Assembly: GCF_900155535.1 (NCBI RefSeq)
Contig: NZ_LT706965.1
Coordinates: forward strand, 363,746 to 427,745
DNA length: 64,000 nt
Reading direction: 5' to 3'
DNA from: Corynebacterium urinipleomorphum
GTDB taxonomy: Bacteria > Actinomycetota > Actinomycetes > Mycobacteriales > Mycobacteriaceae
Shown: positions 21,179 through 30,302 of the stretch, one piece after another
Layout: each line of letters begins with the position of its first letter
Numbering within the stretch: the stretch's first letter is position 1
Program-made: the position numbers and the translations under genes
The notes under the pieces: generated by a model
Database searches by the model: none
What the model was told of the DNA's origin: nothing
Seen by the model: only the letters and a program-made list of their open reading frames with translations

Positions 21179-21871
21179 ATGTCTGAGACCGAAACCTCAT
21201 CCAGCAGCGCAGGCCAGCAGCGGCACGAGTTCGAGGTCGTCGACTCGCAGCTGCTTGTCGACGCCCCGATTCTCGCCCTCCGCCGCGACACCGTCACCAT
21301 GCCGGGCGGGACAACTGCGGACCGTGAGGTTGTCGAGCACTTCGGTGCCGTCGCCGTAGTCGCTGTGGACGGCGACGGACGCATCGCCATGGTTGAGCAG
21401 TACCGCCACACCGTCGGGCGACGCCTTTGGGAACTGCCGGCGGGCCTTCTCGATGTCGCCGGTGAGGATGAGTTGAACACGGCCAAGCGCGAGCTCGTGG
21501 AAGAAGCAGGGCTCGAGGCGCAGGACTGGTCTGTCCTCGTCGATTTGGTCACCTCGCCCGGTTTCGCGGAGGAGGCGGTCCGGGTCTTCCTGGCTACCGG
21601 TATCAGCGAAACGGAGCGGCCGGAAGCCGTGGATGAGGAAGCCGACATGGACTTCGCGTGGGTGCCGTTAGAGGAGGCCCGGAGAGGCGTCATGTCAGGA
21701 CGCATCGCCAACTCCATCGCCATTGCGGGCATTCTCGCGGCATCGGAGGTGCTTGCAGGTCGCGCGGAAGCACGCAGTACCGCCACGCCGTTCGACCTGC
21801 GGCCGACGCACATGGCGGACAGACGGCGTGAGCAGGGTGTCGCACCCGACATGAAGAAGATCAAGAAGTAA
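21179..21871 (+). CDS. Nudix hydrolase, ADP-ribose pyrophosphatase type
   Basis: This enzyme probably hydrolyses ADP-ribose to AMP and ribose 5-phosphate. The 230-residue protein has the Nudix box starting [12 protein letters not shown] and ending RELVEEAGL, with the one-residue insertion seen in mycobacterial ADP-ribose pyrophosphatase. TATCGT at 21166-21171 lies seven bases before ATG 21179 with no ribosome-binding site, so the message may be leaderless. The in-frame sequence upstream of that ATG is steB read in another frame. Confidence 0.9.
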   Translation: MSETETSSSSAGQQRHEFEVVDSQLLVDAPILALRRDTVTMPGGTTADREVVEHFGAVAVVAVDGDGRIAMVEQYRHTVGRRLWELPAGLLDVAGEDELNTAKRELVEEAGLEAQDWSVLVDLVTSPGFAEEAVRVFLATGISETERPEAVDEEADMDFAWVPLEEARRGVMSGRIANSIAIAGILAASEVLAGRAEARSTATPFDLRPTHMADRRREQGVAPDMKKIKK

Positions 21872-21875
21872 GTCC

Positions 21876-22781
21876 GTGGACGCACGAACGGTCGGCCAGC
21901 TGTGGCTCGACCACCTCGCTGTCGAGCGCGGCGTCTCCGCGAACACGCTGAGTAATTACTGTCGCGACGTGGAGCGGTACCTCAACTGGCTGGAAGCCGC
22001 GGGCACAACGGAGCTGGGCGAGGTCACCTCGACAGATCTCGAGGACTATGTGGCGGATCTGCGCCGCGGGGATAAGGGGCGGAAAGGTCTTGCGGCGTCG
22101 TCGGCAAGCCGGGCTCTGGTCGTCGCGCGCGGATTGCACAAATTCGCGGTGAGCGAAGGCGTGGTCGCGGCAGATGTCGCCGCCGCGGTGTCGCCGCCGA
22201 AACTCGGGGAGAAGCTGCCGGACACGCTCAGCATCGAGGAAGTGGGCATGCTTCTCGACGCCTGCCCGGACGATACCCCCACCCACCTGCGCGACAAGGC
22301 GCTCCTCGAGGTGCTCTACGCCACCGGAGCGCGTATCTCGGAGGTTCTCGCACTGGTTGTCGACGATATTGCGGAGACCCGCGACTTCATCAAAGTCACC
22401 GGCAAGGGCGACAAGCAGCGCATCGTTCCAGTGGGTGGAGCCGCACGGCGGGCACTTGAGGCGTACCTGGTCCGCGGCCGCCCAGCCCTAGCGGCTGGAA
22501 AGTCCCACGCCGTCTTTCTGAACAAAAGGGGAGGCGCATTGTCGCGGCAAAGCGCCTGGACGATCATCAAGGACGCGGCATCGCGCGCCGGAATCGACAA
22601 AGACATCTCCCCGCACACGATGCGGCACTCGTTTGCCACCCACCTGCTTGAGGGCGGCGCCGACGTCCGCACGGTGCAGGAATTACTGGGACACGCGTCG
22701 GTGACGACGACTCAGATATACACCCACGTCACACCAGAAAACTTGCGTGAAGTGTGGAGCACAGCTCATCCCCGTTCGTGA
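21876..22781 (+). CDS. xerD: tyrosine recombinase XerD
   Basis: XerD resolves chromosome dimers at dif with XerC. The 301-residue protein has an N-terminal SAM-like domain ([20 protein letters not shown]). The catalytic set is Arg in [10 protein letters not shown], Lys in [36 protein letters not shown] and the nucleophile Tyr in IYTHV. The chromosomal position (Nudix-xerD-parA) is the conserved one, so this is the housekeeping recombinase and not a mobile-element integrase. It starts at GTG 21876, five bases after the Nudix stop. Confidence 0.94.
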   Translation: MDARTVGQLWLDHLAVERGVSANTLSNYCRDVERYLNWLEAAGTTELGEVTSTDLEDYVADLRRGDKGRKGLAASSASRALVVARGLHKFAVSEGVVAADVAAAVSPPKLGEKLPDTLSIEEVGMLLDACPDDTPTHLRDKALLEVLYATGARISEVLALVVDDIAETRDFIKVTGKGDKQRIVPVGGAARRALEAYLVRGRPALAAGKSHAVFLNKRGGALSRQSAWTIIKDAASRAGIDKDISPHTMRHSFATHLLEGGADVRTVQELLGHASVTTTQIYTHVTPENLREVWSTAHPRS

Positions 22782-22847
22782 GTGCGGAGGAATCACACCC
22801 GTGTAAGATGACCGTCAACAGCGTTCGCGGGACACAAAGGAGTGGCG

Positions 22848-23717
22848 GTGACGGAGGACGGACTTTTCAGCGCTTCGGAGACGGAGGTCGGGCTGACCGG
22901 CCGGCCGGTGCGCACGCTGCCGCAACCCGCGCCCGTCGATAAGCACGGCCCCGCAACGATCATTTCCATGGTCAACCAGAAGGGCGGCGTGGGTAAGACC
23001 ACCTCGTCGATCAACTTGGGTGCCTGCCTGGCGGAACAGGGCCGGAAGGTCCTGCTGGTGGACCTGGATCCTCAGGGTGCGCTGTCTGCCGGGCTGAATG
23101 TCTCGCACGACGAGGAACAGGTGACGGTCTACGACCTCATGCTGGACAACACGTCCTCGATCCACGCGGCGATCAAGCACACCAACGTCAACGGGCTAGA
23201 CCTGGTGCCGGCGAATATCGATCTGTCAGCGGCGGAGATCCAGCTGGTCAACGAGGTCGGCCGCGAGCAGACGCTCGGCCGCGCTCTGCGCCCGGTGCGC
23301 GGGGAGTACGACTTCATCATTATCGATTGCCAGCCGTCGCTGGGCCTGCTCACGGTCAACGCGTTGGCGTGCTCGCAGGGCGTGATCATCCCGATGGAGT
23401 GCGAATACTTCTCGCTGCGCGGACTCGCCCTGCTCACGGACACTGTGGAGAAGGTGCGCGACCGCATCAACTTCGACCTGGACATCGTGGGCATCCTGGT
23501 GACCATGTTCGACCGCCGCACCACCCACGCGCGCGAGGTCATGGACCGCGTCGTGGAAGTCTTCGGCGACCGCGTCTTCGACACCGTGATCACCCGCACT
23601 GTCCGGTTCCCGGAGACCTCCGTGGCCGGCGAGCCGATCATTACCTGGGCCCCCAATTCGCCCGGCGCGGAACAGTACCGCAACCTCGCCCTCGAGGTCA
23701 TCGAGCGCACCTCCTAG
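22848..23717 (+). CDS. ParA/Soj-family ATPase
   Basis: This ParA-type ATPase has the deviant Walker A KGGVGKTT (residues 45-52 from GTG 22848), Walker A' VDLDPQGAL and Walker B IIIDCQPSLG. It is the second chromosomal ParA homologue that in actinobacteria sits directly before scpA, and may work with the condensin complex. AAAGGAG (22836-22842) favours GTG 22848 over GTG 22842, which it overlaps. TAAGAT at 22804-22809 is a likely -10. Confidence 0.92.
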   Translation: MTEDGLFSASETEVGLTGRPVRTLPQPAPVDKHGPATIISMVNQKGGVGKTTSSINLGACLAEQGRKVLLVDLDPQGALSAGLNVSHDEEQVTVYDLMLDNTSSIHAAIKHTNVNGLDLVPANIDLSAAEIQLVNEVGREQTLGRALRPVRGEYDFIIIDCQPSLGLLTVNALACSQGVIIPMECEYFSLRGLALLTDTVEKVRDRINFDLDIVGILVTMFDRRTTHAREVMDRVVEVFGDRVFDTVITRTVRFPETSVAGEPIITWAPNSPGAEQYRNLALEVIERTS

Positions 23718-23744
23718 TCGCGCCACCGTGCGTGTGACCGATTC

Positions 23745-24593
23745 ATGAGCGCAGCTAAGCCGATCGATCCCCGTGATGCCGCGTACGCGGGGGAGGGGTA
23801 CCAGCCGGAGATCACCGGTTTCACCCTCGTGTTGAACAACTTCGAGGGGCCGTACGATCTGCTGCTCAACTTGATCAGCTCCCGCAAGCTGGACATCACC
23901 GAGGTGGCGCTGGCGGAGGTGACCGATGAATTCATTGCGTACGTGAAGCAGCTGGGGGAGACCGCGGAGCTGGACGAGATCACTGAGTTCTTGGTTACGG
24001 CGGCGACGCTGTTGAATTTGAAGGCGCAGCGCCTGCTTCCGCGGAGCGGGGACGAGGACGAAGAGGACCTTGAGCTGCTGTCCTCGCGCGATCTGCTCTT
24101 CGCGCGCTTGCTGCAGTACCGCGCCTACCAGCAGGTGGCCGACCAGTTCGAACGCTGGCAGGCGGGTGCGCGCCGCCGTTACCCGCGGGCAGTGGGAATG
24201 GAGGAGGCATTCGCCGAGGTGCTCCCGCCCGTTTCGCTCGGTCACACCCCCGGGTCCTTCGCAGAGCTGGCGGCGTCTGTGTTCCGCCCAAAGCCCCCTG
24301 AAGAAGTGGGTGTGGATCACGTTCATGTCCAGGCAGTCTCGGTTCCGGAGCAGGCAGGTAAGCTTCTGGACACTCTTAAACTCGCTGGCCCGGCTCACTG
24401 GCTGACGTTCACGGCGCTGACACGGGACTGCACGCGCTCAATGGAAATCGTGGGGCGGTTCCTCGCCGTGCTGGAACTGTACAAGGCCCACGCGATCGAC
24501 GCGCAGCAGGAAGAAGCCCTTGGCCCGCTGAATATTTCGTGGACGGGCAAGGACGTCGACCCGGCAGTAGTAGCAGCGGCGAACTGGGAATAG
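23745..24593 (+). CDS. scpA: segregation and condensation protein A (kleisin)
   Basis: ScpA bridges the SMC heads in the bacterial condensin. The 282-residue protein has the typical N terminus FTLVLNNFEGPYDLLLNLIS, the ATLLNLKAQRLLP helix and a C-terminal winged-helix part (VGRFLAVLELYKAHAIDAQQ). It is followed by scpB, so the whole non-SMC part of the complex is made from this locus. Confidence 0.95.
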   Translation: MSAAKPIDPRDAAYAGEGYQPEITGFTLVLNNFEGPYDLLLNLISSRKLDITEVALAEVTDEFIAYVKQLGETAELDEITEFLVTAATLLNLKAQRLLPRSGDEDEEDLELLSSRDLLFARLLQYRAYQQVADQFERWQAGARRRYPRAVGMEEAFAEVLPPVSLGHTPGSFAELAASVFRPKPPEEVGVDHVHVQAVSVPEQAGKLLDTLKLAGPAHWLTFTALTRDCTRSMEIVGRFLAVLELYKAHAIDAQQEEALGPLNISWTGKDVDPAVVAAANWE

Positions 24594-24629
24594 CAGGCAG
24601 CAAGAGCAAAACGGTAGGGAGACGGATAA

Positions 24630-25193
24630 ATGAGCGAGCAGGCACCGGTGCCGATGGTGAGCCAATTGCGCTCCCAGGTCGAATCGATCCTCCTGGTCAT
24701 CGACACACCGGCCACAGCCGCCGATATCGCCGGTGCCCTGAACGCCGCCGAGGCGGATATCACCGAGTGCCTGGTGGAGTGGGCCGAAGAACTGAACGAG
24801 CGCGGGTCCGGCATCGACTTGCGGGAAACCGCTGAGGGGTGGCGCCTGTACACCCGCCCGGCCAATGCCGACGCTGTCGAGGCGTTCCTGGTTGACGGCA
24901 CGCACACAAAACTCAGCCGCGCGGCGATGGAGACACTTGCGGTGGTCGCGTACCGCCAGCCGGTGACCCGTGCGCAGGTGGCGGCAGTGCGCGGAGTCAA
25001 TGTCGACGGAGTAATGCGGACGCTGACACTGCGCGGTCTCATCGCCGAAGTCGACCCTGACGCGGCGACTGGTGCACACCGCTACGTGACCACAGAGCTG
25101 TTCTTGGAGCAGCTCGGCATTGATTCGCTCGAGCGTCTGCCGGACTTGGCGCCGCTGCTTCCGGAAGTCGATTCCATCGAAGACGCCTGGTAG
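24630..25193 (+). CDS. scpB: segregation and condensation protein B
   Basis: ScpB dimers bind ScpA and regulate the SMC ATPase. The 187-residue protein consists of two winged-helix domains; LSRAAMETLAVVAYRQPVTR and VMRTLTLRGLIAE are the family signatures. The last 20 residues are acidic. It starts 36 bases after scpA and ends 11 bases before rluB. Confidence 0.95.
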   Translation: MSEQAPVPMVSQLRSQVESILLVIDTPATAADIAGALNAAEADITECLVEWAEELNERGSGIDLRETAEGWRLYTRPANADAVEAFLVDGTHTKLSRAAMETLAVVAYRQPVTRAQVAAVRGVNVDGVMRTLTLRGLIAEVDPDAATGAHRYVTTELFLEQLGIDSLERLPDLAPLLPEVDSIEDAW

Positions 25194-25204
25194 CTTGGGG
25201 GACT

Positions 25205-26212
25205 ATGACCCCACCCGCTCGCCGAGAAGGCACACCGGACAGGAGCAAGGACGAGAAGTTCTTCCTCTCCAACGCGAAACCCGCAAAGCACCAGAACGTC
25301 AGCTTGAGCAAGCGGCGCGAGAACGCCGAGAAGAACGCTGGCACTGCCGACGGCCACGAGGAGCCGCATCCGCTTGCTGATAACTGGTGGGACGAGCGCG
25401 AAGACCCCGTCGCACCGCTGGGCAAGGCTGTGGAGGACGGCACGGGTGAGCGCAACAGCAGCCCGAAAAAGAAGTCCAACGAGGGCATTCGCCTCCAGAA
25501 AGTTCTGGCCCAGGCTGGCGTGGCATCGCGCCGCCACTCCGAGGTGATGATCGACGAGGGCCGCATCGAGGTCAACGGCAAGATCATCCGCCAGCAGGGC
25601 GTGCGCGTGGATCCGAACGTGGACATCATCCGCGTCGACGGCGTGCGCGTGAACGTCAACGAGGAGCACCAGTACTTCGCGCTGAACAAACCCCGCGGCA
25701 TGCACACCACAATGGAGGACGACCTGGGCCGTCCCTGCGTCGGTGACTTAGTCGCTGACCGCGTGGTGTCCGGCCAGCGTCTGTTCCACGTGGGTCGACT
25801 CGACGCGGACACGGAAGGACTGCTTCTGCTCACCAACGACGGCGAGCTGGCAAACCGCCTCATGCACCCGAAGTACGAGGTGTCCAAGACTTACTTAGCC
25901 ACGGTTCTCGGCGAGGCCAAACCGGCGCTTGTGCGTGAACTGAAGAAGGGCGTGGAGCTGGACGACGGCATTGCCAAGGCCGATTATGCGCAGATCGTGG
26001 ACACCTACCAGGGCCAGTCGCTCATCCGCCTCGAGATTCACGAGGGCCGCAAGCACGTGGTTCGCCGCATGCTCAAAGCGGCGGGCTTCCCGGTCCAGCG
26101 CCTCGTGCGCACGAAAGTTCACACAGTTCAGCTTGGTGAGCTGAAGCCCGGCGCCATGCGCGCGTTGAACGAGTCCGAGATGACTGCGCTGTACAAGGCG
26201 GTGGAAATGTAA
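25205..26212 (+). CDS. rluB: 23S rRNA pseudouridine synthase, RluB family
   Basis: This enzyme makes pseudouridine in 23S rRNA helix 90-93. The 335-residue protein has a charged, probably disordered N-terminal extension of about 95 residues, then an S4 domain (RLQKVLAQAGVASRRHSEVM). The RsuA/RluB catalytic domain follows with the aspartate in HVGRLDADTEGLLLLTNDG. The C-terminal EIHEGRKHVVRRM is canonical. TAGCTT ends eight bases before ATG, so it may also be transcribed leaderless within the operon. It overlaps cmk by one base (TAATG). Confidence 0.94.
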   Translation: MTPPARREGTPDRSKDEKFFLSNAKPAKHQNVSLSKRRENAEKNAGTADGHEEPHPLADNWWDEREDPVAPLGKAVEDGTGERNSSPKKKSNEGIRLQKVLAQAGVASRRHSEVMIDEGRIEVNGKIIRQQGVRVDPNVDIIRVDGVRVNVNEEHQYFALNKPRGMHTTMEDDLGRPCVGDLVADRVVSGQRLFHVGRLDADTEGLLLLTNDGELANRLMHPKYEVSKTYLATVLGEAKPALVRELKKGVELDDGIAKADYAQIVDTYQGQSLIRLEIHEGRKHVVRRMLKAAGFPVQRLVRTKVHTVQLGELKPGAMRALNESEMTALYKAVEM

Positions 26213-26943
26213 TGAGCACTGAGAACACCAACTCCGACAACGGGAGTCGTACGTTGTCAAACATGCCGGACGGCGGCCTCATCCTGGCTGTCGACGGCCC
26301 GTCCGGTACGGGTAAATCAACCACGTGCCGCGCGCTGGCGAAGCAGCTGGACGCCAAGTATGTCGACACCGGCGCCATGTACCGGGTGGCCACGCTCGCT
26401 GTGCTGCGCGCGGGCGTCGACCCGCAGGACACCCAAGCAGTGATCGCCGCCACGCGCGACCTTCCGCTGGAGATTTCCGACGACCCAGATTCCACGGATG
26501 TCATCCTCGCGGGTGAGAACGTCGCAGGGGAGATCCGCGGGCGCGAAGTCACACAGAATGTCTCGGCGGTTTCCGCGATCCCGGAGGTGCGCACGAACCT
26601 CGTGGAATTGCAGCGCAAGCTGGCCAGGGACGCGCACCGAGCGATCGTCGAGGGTCGCGACATCGGTACCGTCGTGCTTATCGACGCCCCAGCGAAAGCC
26701 TTCCTCACCGCCTCCCCGGAGGTCCGGGCCACCCGCCGGTACAACCAGGACGTTGCCGCGGGACGCGACGCCGATTACGACACGGTTCTCGCCGACGTGA
26801 TCCGCCGCGATGAACTTGACTCCTCCCGCGCGACGAGCCCGTTGCGCCCGGCGGATGACGCAGAGATCATCGACACGTCCGACATGGACAAAGATGAGGT
26901 GCTAGGCGCATTGATCACGCTCATTGAAAGGAGCGCCCGGTGA
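26212..26943 (+). CDS. cmk: cytidylate kinase
   Basis: The kinase phosphorylates CMP and dCMP. The 243-residue protein has the P-loop GPSGTGKS (residues 29-36), YVDTGAMYR for nucleotide recognition and [10 protein letters not shown]. About 20 polar residues precede the fold. It is coupled to rluB at its start and to der at its stop (GTGA overlap). Its presence contrasts with the absence of pyrG from the same neighbourhood. Confidence 0.96.
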   Translation: MSTENTNSDNGSRTLSNMPDGGLILAVDGPSGTGKSTTCRALAKQLDAKYVDTGAMYRVATLAVLRAGVDPQDTQAVIAATRDLPLEISDDPDSTDVILAGENVAGEIRGREVTQNVSAVSAIPEVRTNLVELQRKLARDAHRAIVEGRDIGTVVLIDAPAKAFLTASPEVRATRRYNQDVAAGRDADYDTVLADVIRRDELDSSRATSPLRPADDAEIIDTSDMDKDEVLGALITLIERSAR

Positions 26944-28592
26944 CCGATCAGCACGACGCAGGGGCTGGACGCCAGAACGGCGAGGACCTCGGCGAGACCC
27001 AGTTCGAGTACACCCAGTTCAACCCAGACGACTACGAGGGCGAGGTCGTCTCCGAGTACGAGGCCTACGAGCAGGCGTACGAGGACGACCTCTCAGAAGA
27101 GTTCGGCGAAGAGTTCGAGGGCTTCGACGATTCCGAGTTCGGCCCCGCCGACTACGGCGAGCACGATGCCGACGGCGACAGCGACTTCTCTGAGGACTAC
27201 GAGTACACCGACGAGGAATGGGAGGAGATCGGCGAGGCCTTCGGCATCACACCGGACGGCCACGTCGAAGAGGCTCTACCGACGGTCGCTATCGTCGGTC
27301 GCCCAAATGTGGGCAAGTCGACCCTGGTCAACCGCTTCCTTGGACGCCGCGAGGCAGTCGTGGAGGACCACCCGGGTGTGACGCGCGACCGCGTGAGCTA
27401 CCTCGCCGACTGGAACGGCCAGCGCTTCTGGGTGCAGGACACCGGCGGTTGGGACCCGGACGCGAAGGGCATCCATGCCTCGATCGCGCACCAGTCCGAG
27501 GTGGCCATGGAAGACGCCGACGTCATCGTCATGGTCGTCGACGCGCATGTCGGTGTCACGGATTCGGACGCCTTCATGGCGCGCAACCTGCAGCGTTCGC
27601 ATGTCCCTGTGCTGCTCGTGGCCAACAAATTCGAGTCCGAATCCCAGTGGGGCGACGTTGCCGAGTTCTACTCTCTGGGCTTGGGCGACCCGTGGCCGGT
27701 CTCGGCGCTGCACGGGCGCGGCGGCGCGGATGTCCTCGATGAGATCGTCAAAGTCTTCCCGGAAGAGCCGAAAGCGGCTAGCTCGATCACGGAGGGGCCG
27801 CGGCGCGTTGCGCTCGTCGGAAAGCCGAACGTGGGTAAGTCCAGCCTGCTGAACAAGCTGTCCAAGTCCGATCGCGCCGTCGTGGACAATGTCGCGGGCA
27901 CGACAGTCGATCCGGTGGATGAACTGATCCAGCTGGATGAGCGCCTGTGGCGCTTCATCGACACCGCCGGTCTGCGTAAAAAGGTGAAGAACGCGACGGG
28001 GCACGAGTACTACGCGTCACTGCGCACCCGCGGAACGATCGAGGCCGCCGAGGTGTGCGTCGTGCTTATCGACGCCTCCCAGGAAATCACCGAGCAGGAT
28101 CAGCGCGTCATTTCCATGGTGCTCGAAGCCGGCAAGGCGATGGTCATCGCCTTCAACAAGTGGGACCTCATGGACGAGGACCGCCGGTACTACTTTGACC
28201 GGGAATTCGACATGCAGCTCAACCAGCTGCCGTGGGTGTCCAAGATCAACATTTCCGCCGAGACAGGCCGCGGCCTGCACCGTCTGGAAAAGGAGATGGT
28301 CACCGCCCTGGAGAACTGGGATAAGCGCATTTCCACCGGTCAGCTGAACAACTGGATGCGCGAGGCGATCGCGGCGAACCCGCCGCCGATGAAGAATAAC
28401 CGCCTGCCGAAGGTCCTGTTCGCCACAATGGTGAACACCCGTCCTCCGACAATCGTGCTCTTCACCACCGGTTTCCTGGATGGCGGGTACCGCCGCTACC
28501 TGGAGCGCAAATTCCGCGAACAGTTCGGCTACCACGGCACCCCAGTCCGCTTCGCGGTCCGCGTGCGCGAGCGCAACCCGCGCCGCCGCTAG
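26940..28592 (+). CDS. der: GTPase Der (EngA), with acidic N-terminal extension
   Basis: Der is a double-GTPase that matures the 50S subunit. The 550-residue protein has two G domains, with G1 motifs GRPNVGKS (residues 120-127) and GKPNVGKS (294-301), and a C-terminal KH-like domain ending in a basic tail. Before the first G domain is an extension of about 115 residues made mostly of Asp, Glu, Tyr and Phe, making it about 100 residues longer than usual. GTG 26940 is supported by the overlap with the cmk stop. Confidence 0.95.
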   Translation: MTDQHDAGAGRQNGEDLGETQFEYTQFNPDDYEGEVVSEYEAYEQAYEDDLSEEFGEEFEGFDDSEFGPADYGEHDADGDSDFSEDYEYTDEEWEEIGEAFGITPDGHVEEALPTVAIVGRPNVGKSTLVNRFLGRREAVVEDHPGVTRDRVSYLADWNGQRFWVQDTGGWDPDAKGIHASIAHQSEVAMEDADVIVMVVDAHVGVTDSDAFMARNLQRSHVPVLLVANKFESESQWGDVAEFYSLGLGDPWPVSALHGRGGADVLDEIVKVFPEEPKAASSITEGPRRVALVGKPNVGKSSLLNKLSKSDRAVVDNVAGTTVDPVDELIQLDERLWRFIDTAGLRKKVKNATGHEYYASLRTRGTIEAAEVCVVLIDASQEITEQDQRVISMVLEAGKAMVIAFNKWDLMDEDRRYYFDREFDMQLNQLPWVSKINISAETGRGLHRLEKEMVTALENWDKRISTGQLNNWMREAIAANPPPMKNNRLPKVLFATMVNTRPPTIVLFTTGFLDGGYRRYLERKFREQFGYHGTPVRFAVRVRERNPRRR

Positions 28593-28617
28593 CGTTTGAG
28601 GAAGTCTCCACCCCACG

Positions 28618-29343
28618 ATGAATGAGAGTTCCAGCCGCCGCATTGCCCGCACCGTTACTGTCGACGGTGTCGAGCGCTCCTACCAGTGTTCCGTACCCGC
28701 CAACGCGGGTGGAGGCGACCCTTTGCCCGTGATTCTGGCCATCCACGGCAAAGGCGACAACGGGCTGGATTTCCTCATCGGCACGAACCTGGGGTCCGCT
28801 AACGCGATTGTCGCCGCCCCCACAGGCCAAGGTCTTGCATGGAGCCCAGCGCCGTACGCCGTCACCACAGTGGAGGAGGACACAGCGCTGATTCATGCCA
28901 TTCTCGACGACATTGCTGTGACATACCCCTTGGATCCCGATCGTATTTACCTCGCTGGTTTCGCCAACGGGGGCGGATTGGTCACCGTCTTGGCGGTCAA
29001 TGAACCCGAGAGATACGCCGGCGTGGCTACAGTTGCCGGTGCGATCCGAACGGACCTCGACGAGATCGCCCATGGTGCACCGATCGACTACCTGAACATT
29101 CACGGCACGTGGGACGACGTCGTACCGTACGCCGGACAAGACCGAGGATCGCTCGGGCTGATCCTTCCAGCTCAGGAAGTCAGCTCCGCTTTTGGGCAGC
29201 GCAACGGCGGTAAGGCCCGCGCCGTCCACATTCCTGTTGAGGGGATGAACCACGAGTGGCCGGCAGGCGTCTGGGCGCGCAACCGCGGAATCGACGTGAC
29301 GGAGGGGATCCTTGACTTCTTCGGCATCGACACCCTCGAATAG
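28618..29343 (+). CDS. esterase-fold protein (LpqC/PHB-depolymerase-like) lacking the catalytic serine
   Basis: The 241-residue protein has the alpha/beta-hydrolase segments ILAIHGKGDNGLDF, APYAVTTVEED, IHGTWDDVVPY and MNHEWPAGVW seen in LpqC-type esterases. At the nucleophile elbow it reads GFANGGG where the family has GxSxG, so Ala116 replaces serine. The paralogue at 30303-31274 keeps GHSNGGG. There is no signal peptide, so it is probably cytoplasmic. The reading frame is intact, which points to a non-catalytic role or recent loss. It ends seven bases from a convergent methyltransferase gene. Confidence 0.75.
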   Translation: MNESSSRRIARTVTVDGVERSYQCSVPANAGGGDPLPVILAIHGKGDNGLDFLIGTNLGSANAIVAAPTGQGLAWSPAPYAVTTVEEDTALIHAILDDIAVTYPLDPDRIYLAGFANGGGLVTVLAVNEPERYAGVATVAGAIRTDLDEIAHGAPIDYLNIHGTWDDVVPYAGQDRGSLGLILPAQEVSSAFGQRNGGKARAVHIPVEGMNHEWPAGVWARNRGIDVTEGILDFFGIDTLE

Positions 29344-29349
29344 CGCTAA

Positions 29350-30150
29350 CTAATTCTCCCCGCTACGGCGGTACAAGAACGCGTCCGTCCGGTAGGGCAG
29401 AGGGATCGGCTGCCCGGGATCGAATCCGAGCCTGTCGTAGAGGTACCAGTTCAAATTGTCGGTGACTTTCTGGCGTGTCGCCTCGTTCGCGCGCAGCCAG
29501 TAGGACCGTGTTCGCGCCAAAGCGAAGAGATGCTCCGGAGTCACTGCCTCAAACCAGCGGGTGCGCAATTCCTTTTCTAGCCGCCACGGAGCATCGACAG
29601 ACGGATAGAAACCTTCACGGTGCACGTCACCAGAATGGCTGATGCGCGACAGGCGAAGCACCCACGGGTGCGAGACATCCAGTGTGTTCCAGCACAGCAT
29701 CAACGCGCCCCCGGGCTTGACCACCCGGTCAGCTTCCGCGCTGGCAGCGGCGGTATCGACCCAGTGCCACGTTTGCGCGCTGACGTAGGCATCGACACAG
29801 CTGTCCGCCACCCCGGTGGCCTCCGCCGTCGCCTGCCAGACGGGTACATCAGGATGGCTGGACCGGAGCACGGAGAGCATGGCTTTAGACGGATCCAGCG
29901 CCCCCACAAACCGCCCCGGCCGCACCAAAGTGGAGGTGAGCTTGCCGGTGCCGGCGCCGACGTCGATAAGCGAATCGGCTTCTGCGATGAGCTCCGCGAC
30001 ATCGCGCGGATACGTCGGGCGCACGTCGTGGTACTCATCGGACCCGAAGGTGAATGCACCCGCCGTGAACGTGCGGGCGGCATCATTGGCGAAACCCGGA
30101 TTCTCCTTGCCGCTCGGCTTGAAATGCCGTGGTTCCGGGTTCCCTGCCAT
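29350..30150 (-). CDS. class I SAM-dependent methyltransferase
   Basis: The 266-residue protein (ATG at 30150) has the SAM-binding motif LIDVGAGTGKLTSTLV, then VGALDPSKAML, and a WHWVDTAAASAEADRVVKPGG motif typical of UbiE/trans-aconitate-type small-molecule methyltransferases. The substrate is unknown. Upstream in-frame sequence to 30357 has no family similarity and lies in the divergent promoter region. It lies between the two esterase-like genes and is transcribed toward the first one. Confidence 0.82.
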   Translation of the reverse strand: MAGNPEPRHFKPSGKENPGFANDAARTFTAGAFTFGSDEYHDVRPTYPRDVAELIAEADSLIDVGAGTGKLTSTLVRPGRFVGALDPSKAMLSVLRSSHPDVPVWQATAEATGVADSCVDAYVSAQTWHWVDTAAASAEADRVVKPGGALMLCWNTLDVSHPWVLRLSRISHSGDVHREGFYPSVDAPWRLEKELRTRWFEAVTPEHLFALARTRSYWLRANEATRQKVTDNLNWYLYDRLGFDPGQPIPLPYRTDAFLYRRSGEN

Positions 30151-30302
30151 GCCGTGCAATCTACCTGGTTTAGGTGACGCGGTGAATTCACTGTGAACGC
30201 TTCCGGCACGCGACGCAAAATGCGCTCGGGACTTATACGATGGCGTAGGTTCGCGTGCGGGCACGTTTCCCGCACTGTTTTGATTGATTGTTCCACCGAA
30301 AG

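Noticed and set aside
21876-22781. Tyrosine recombinase as a sign of a mobile element
   Set aside because: Its position between the Nudix and parA genes is the conserved place of xerD, and no attachment repeats or phage genes are near.
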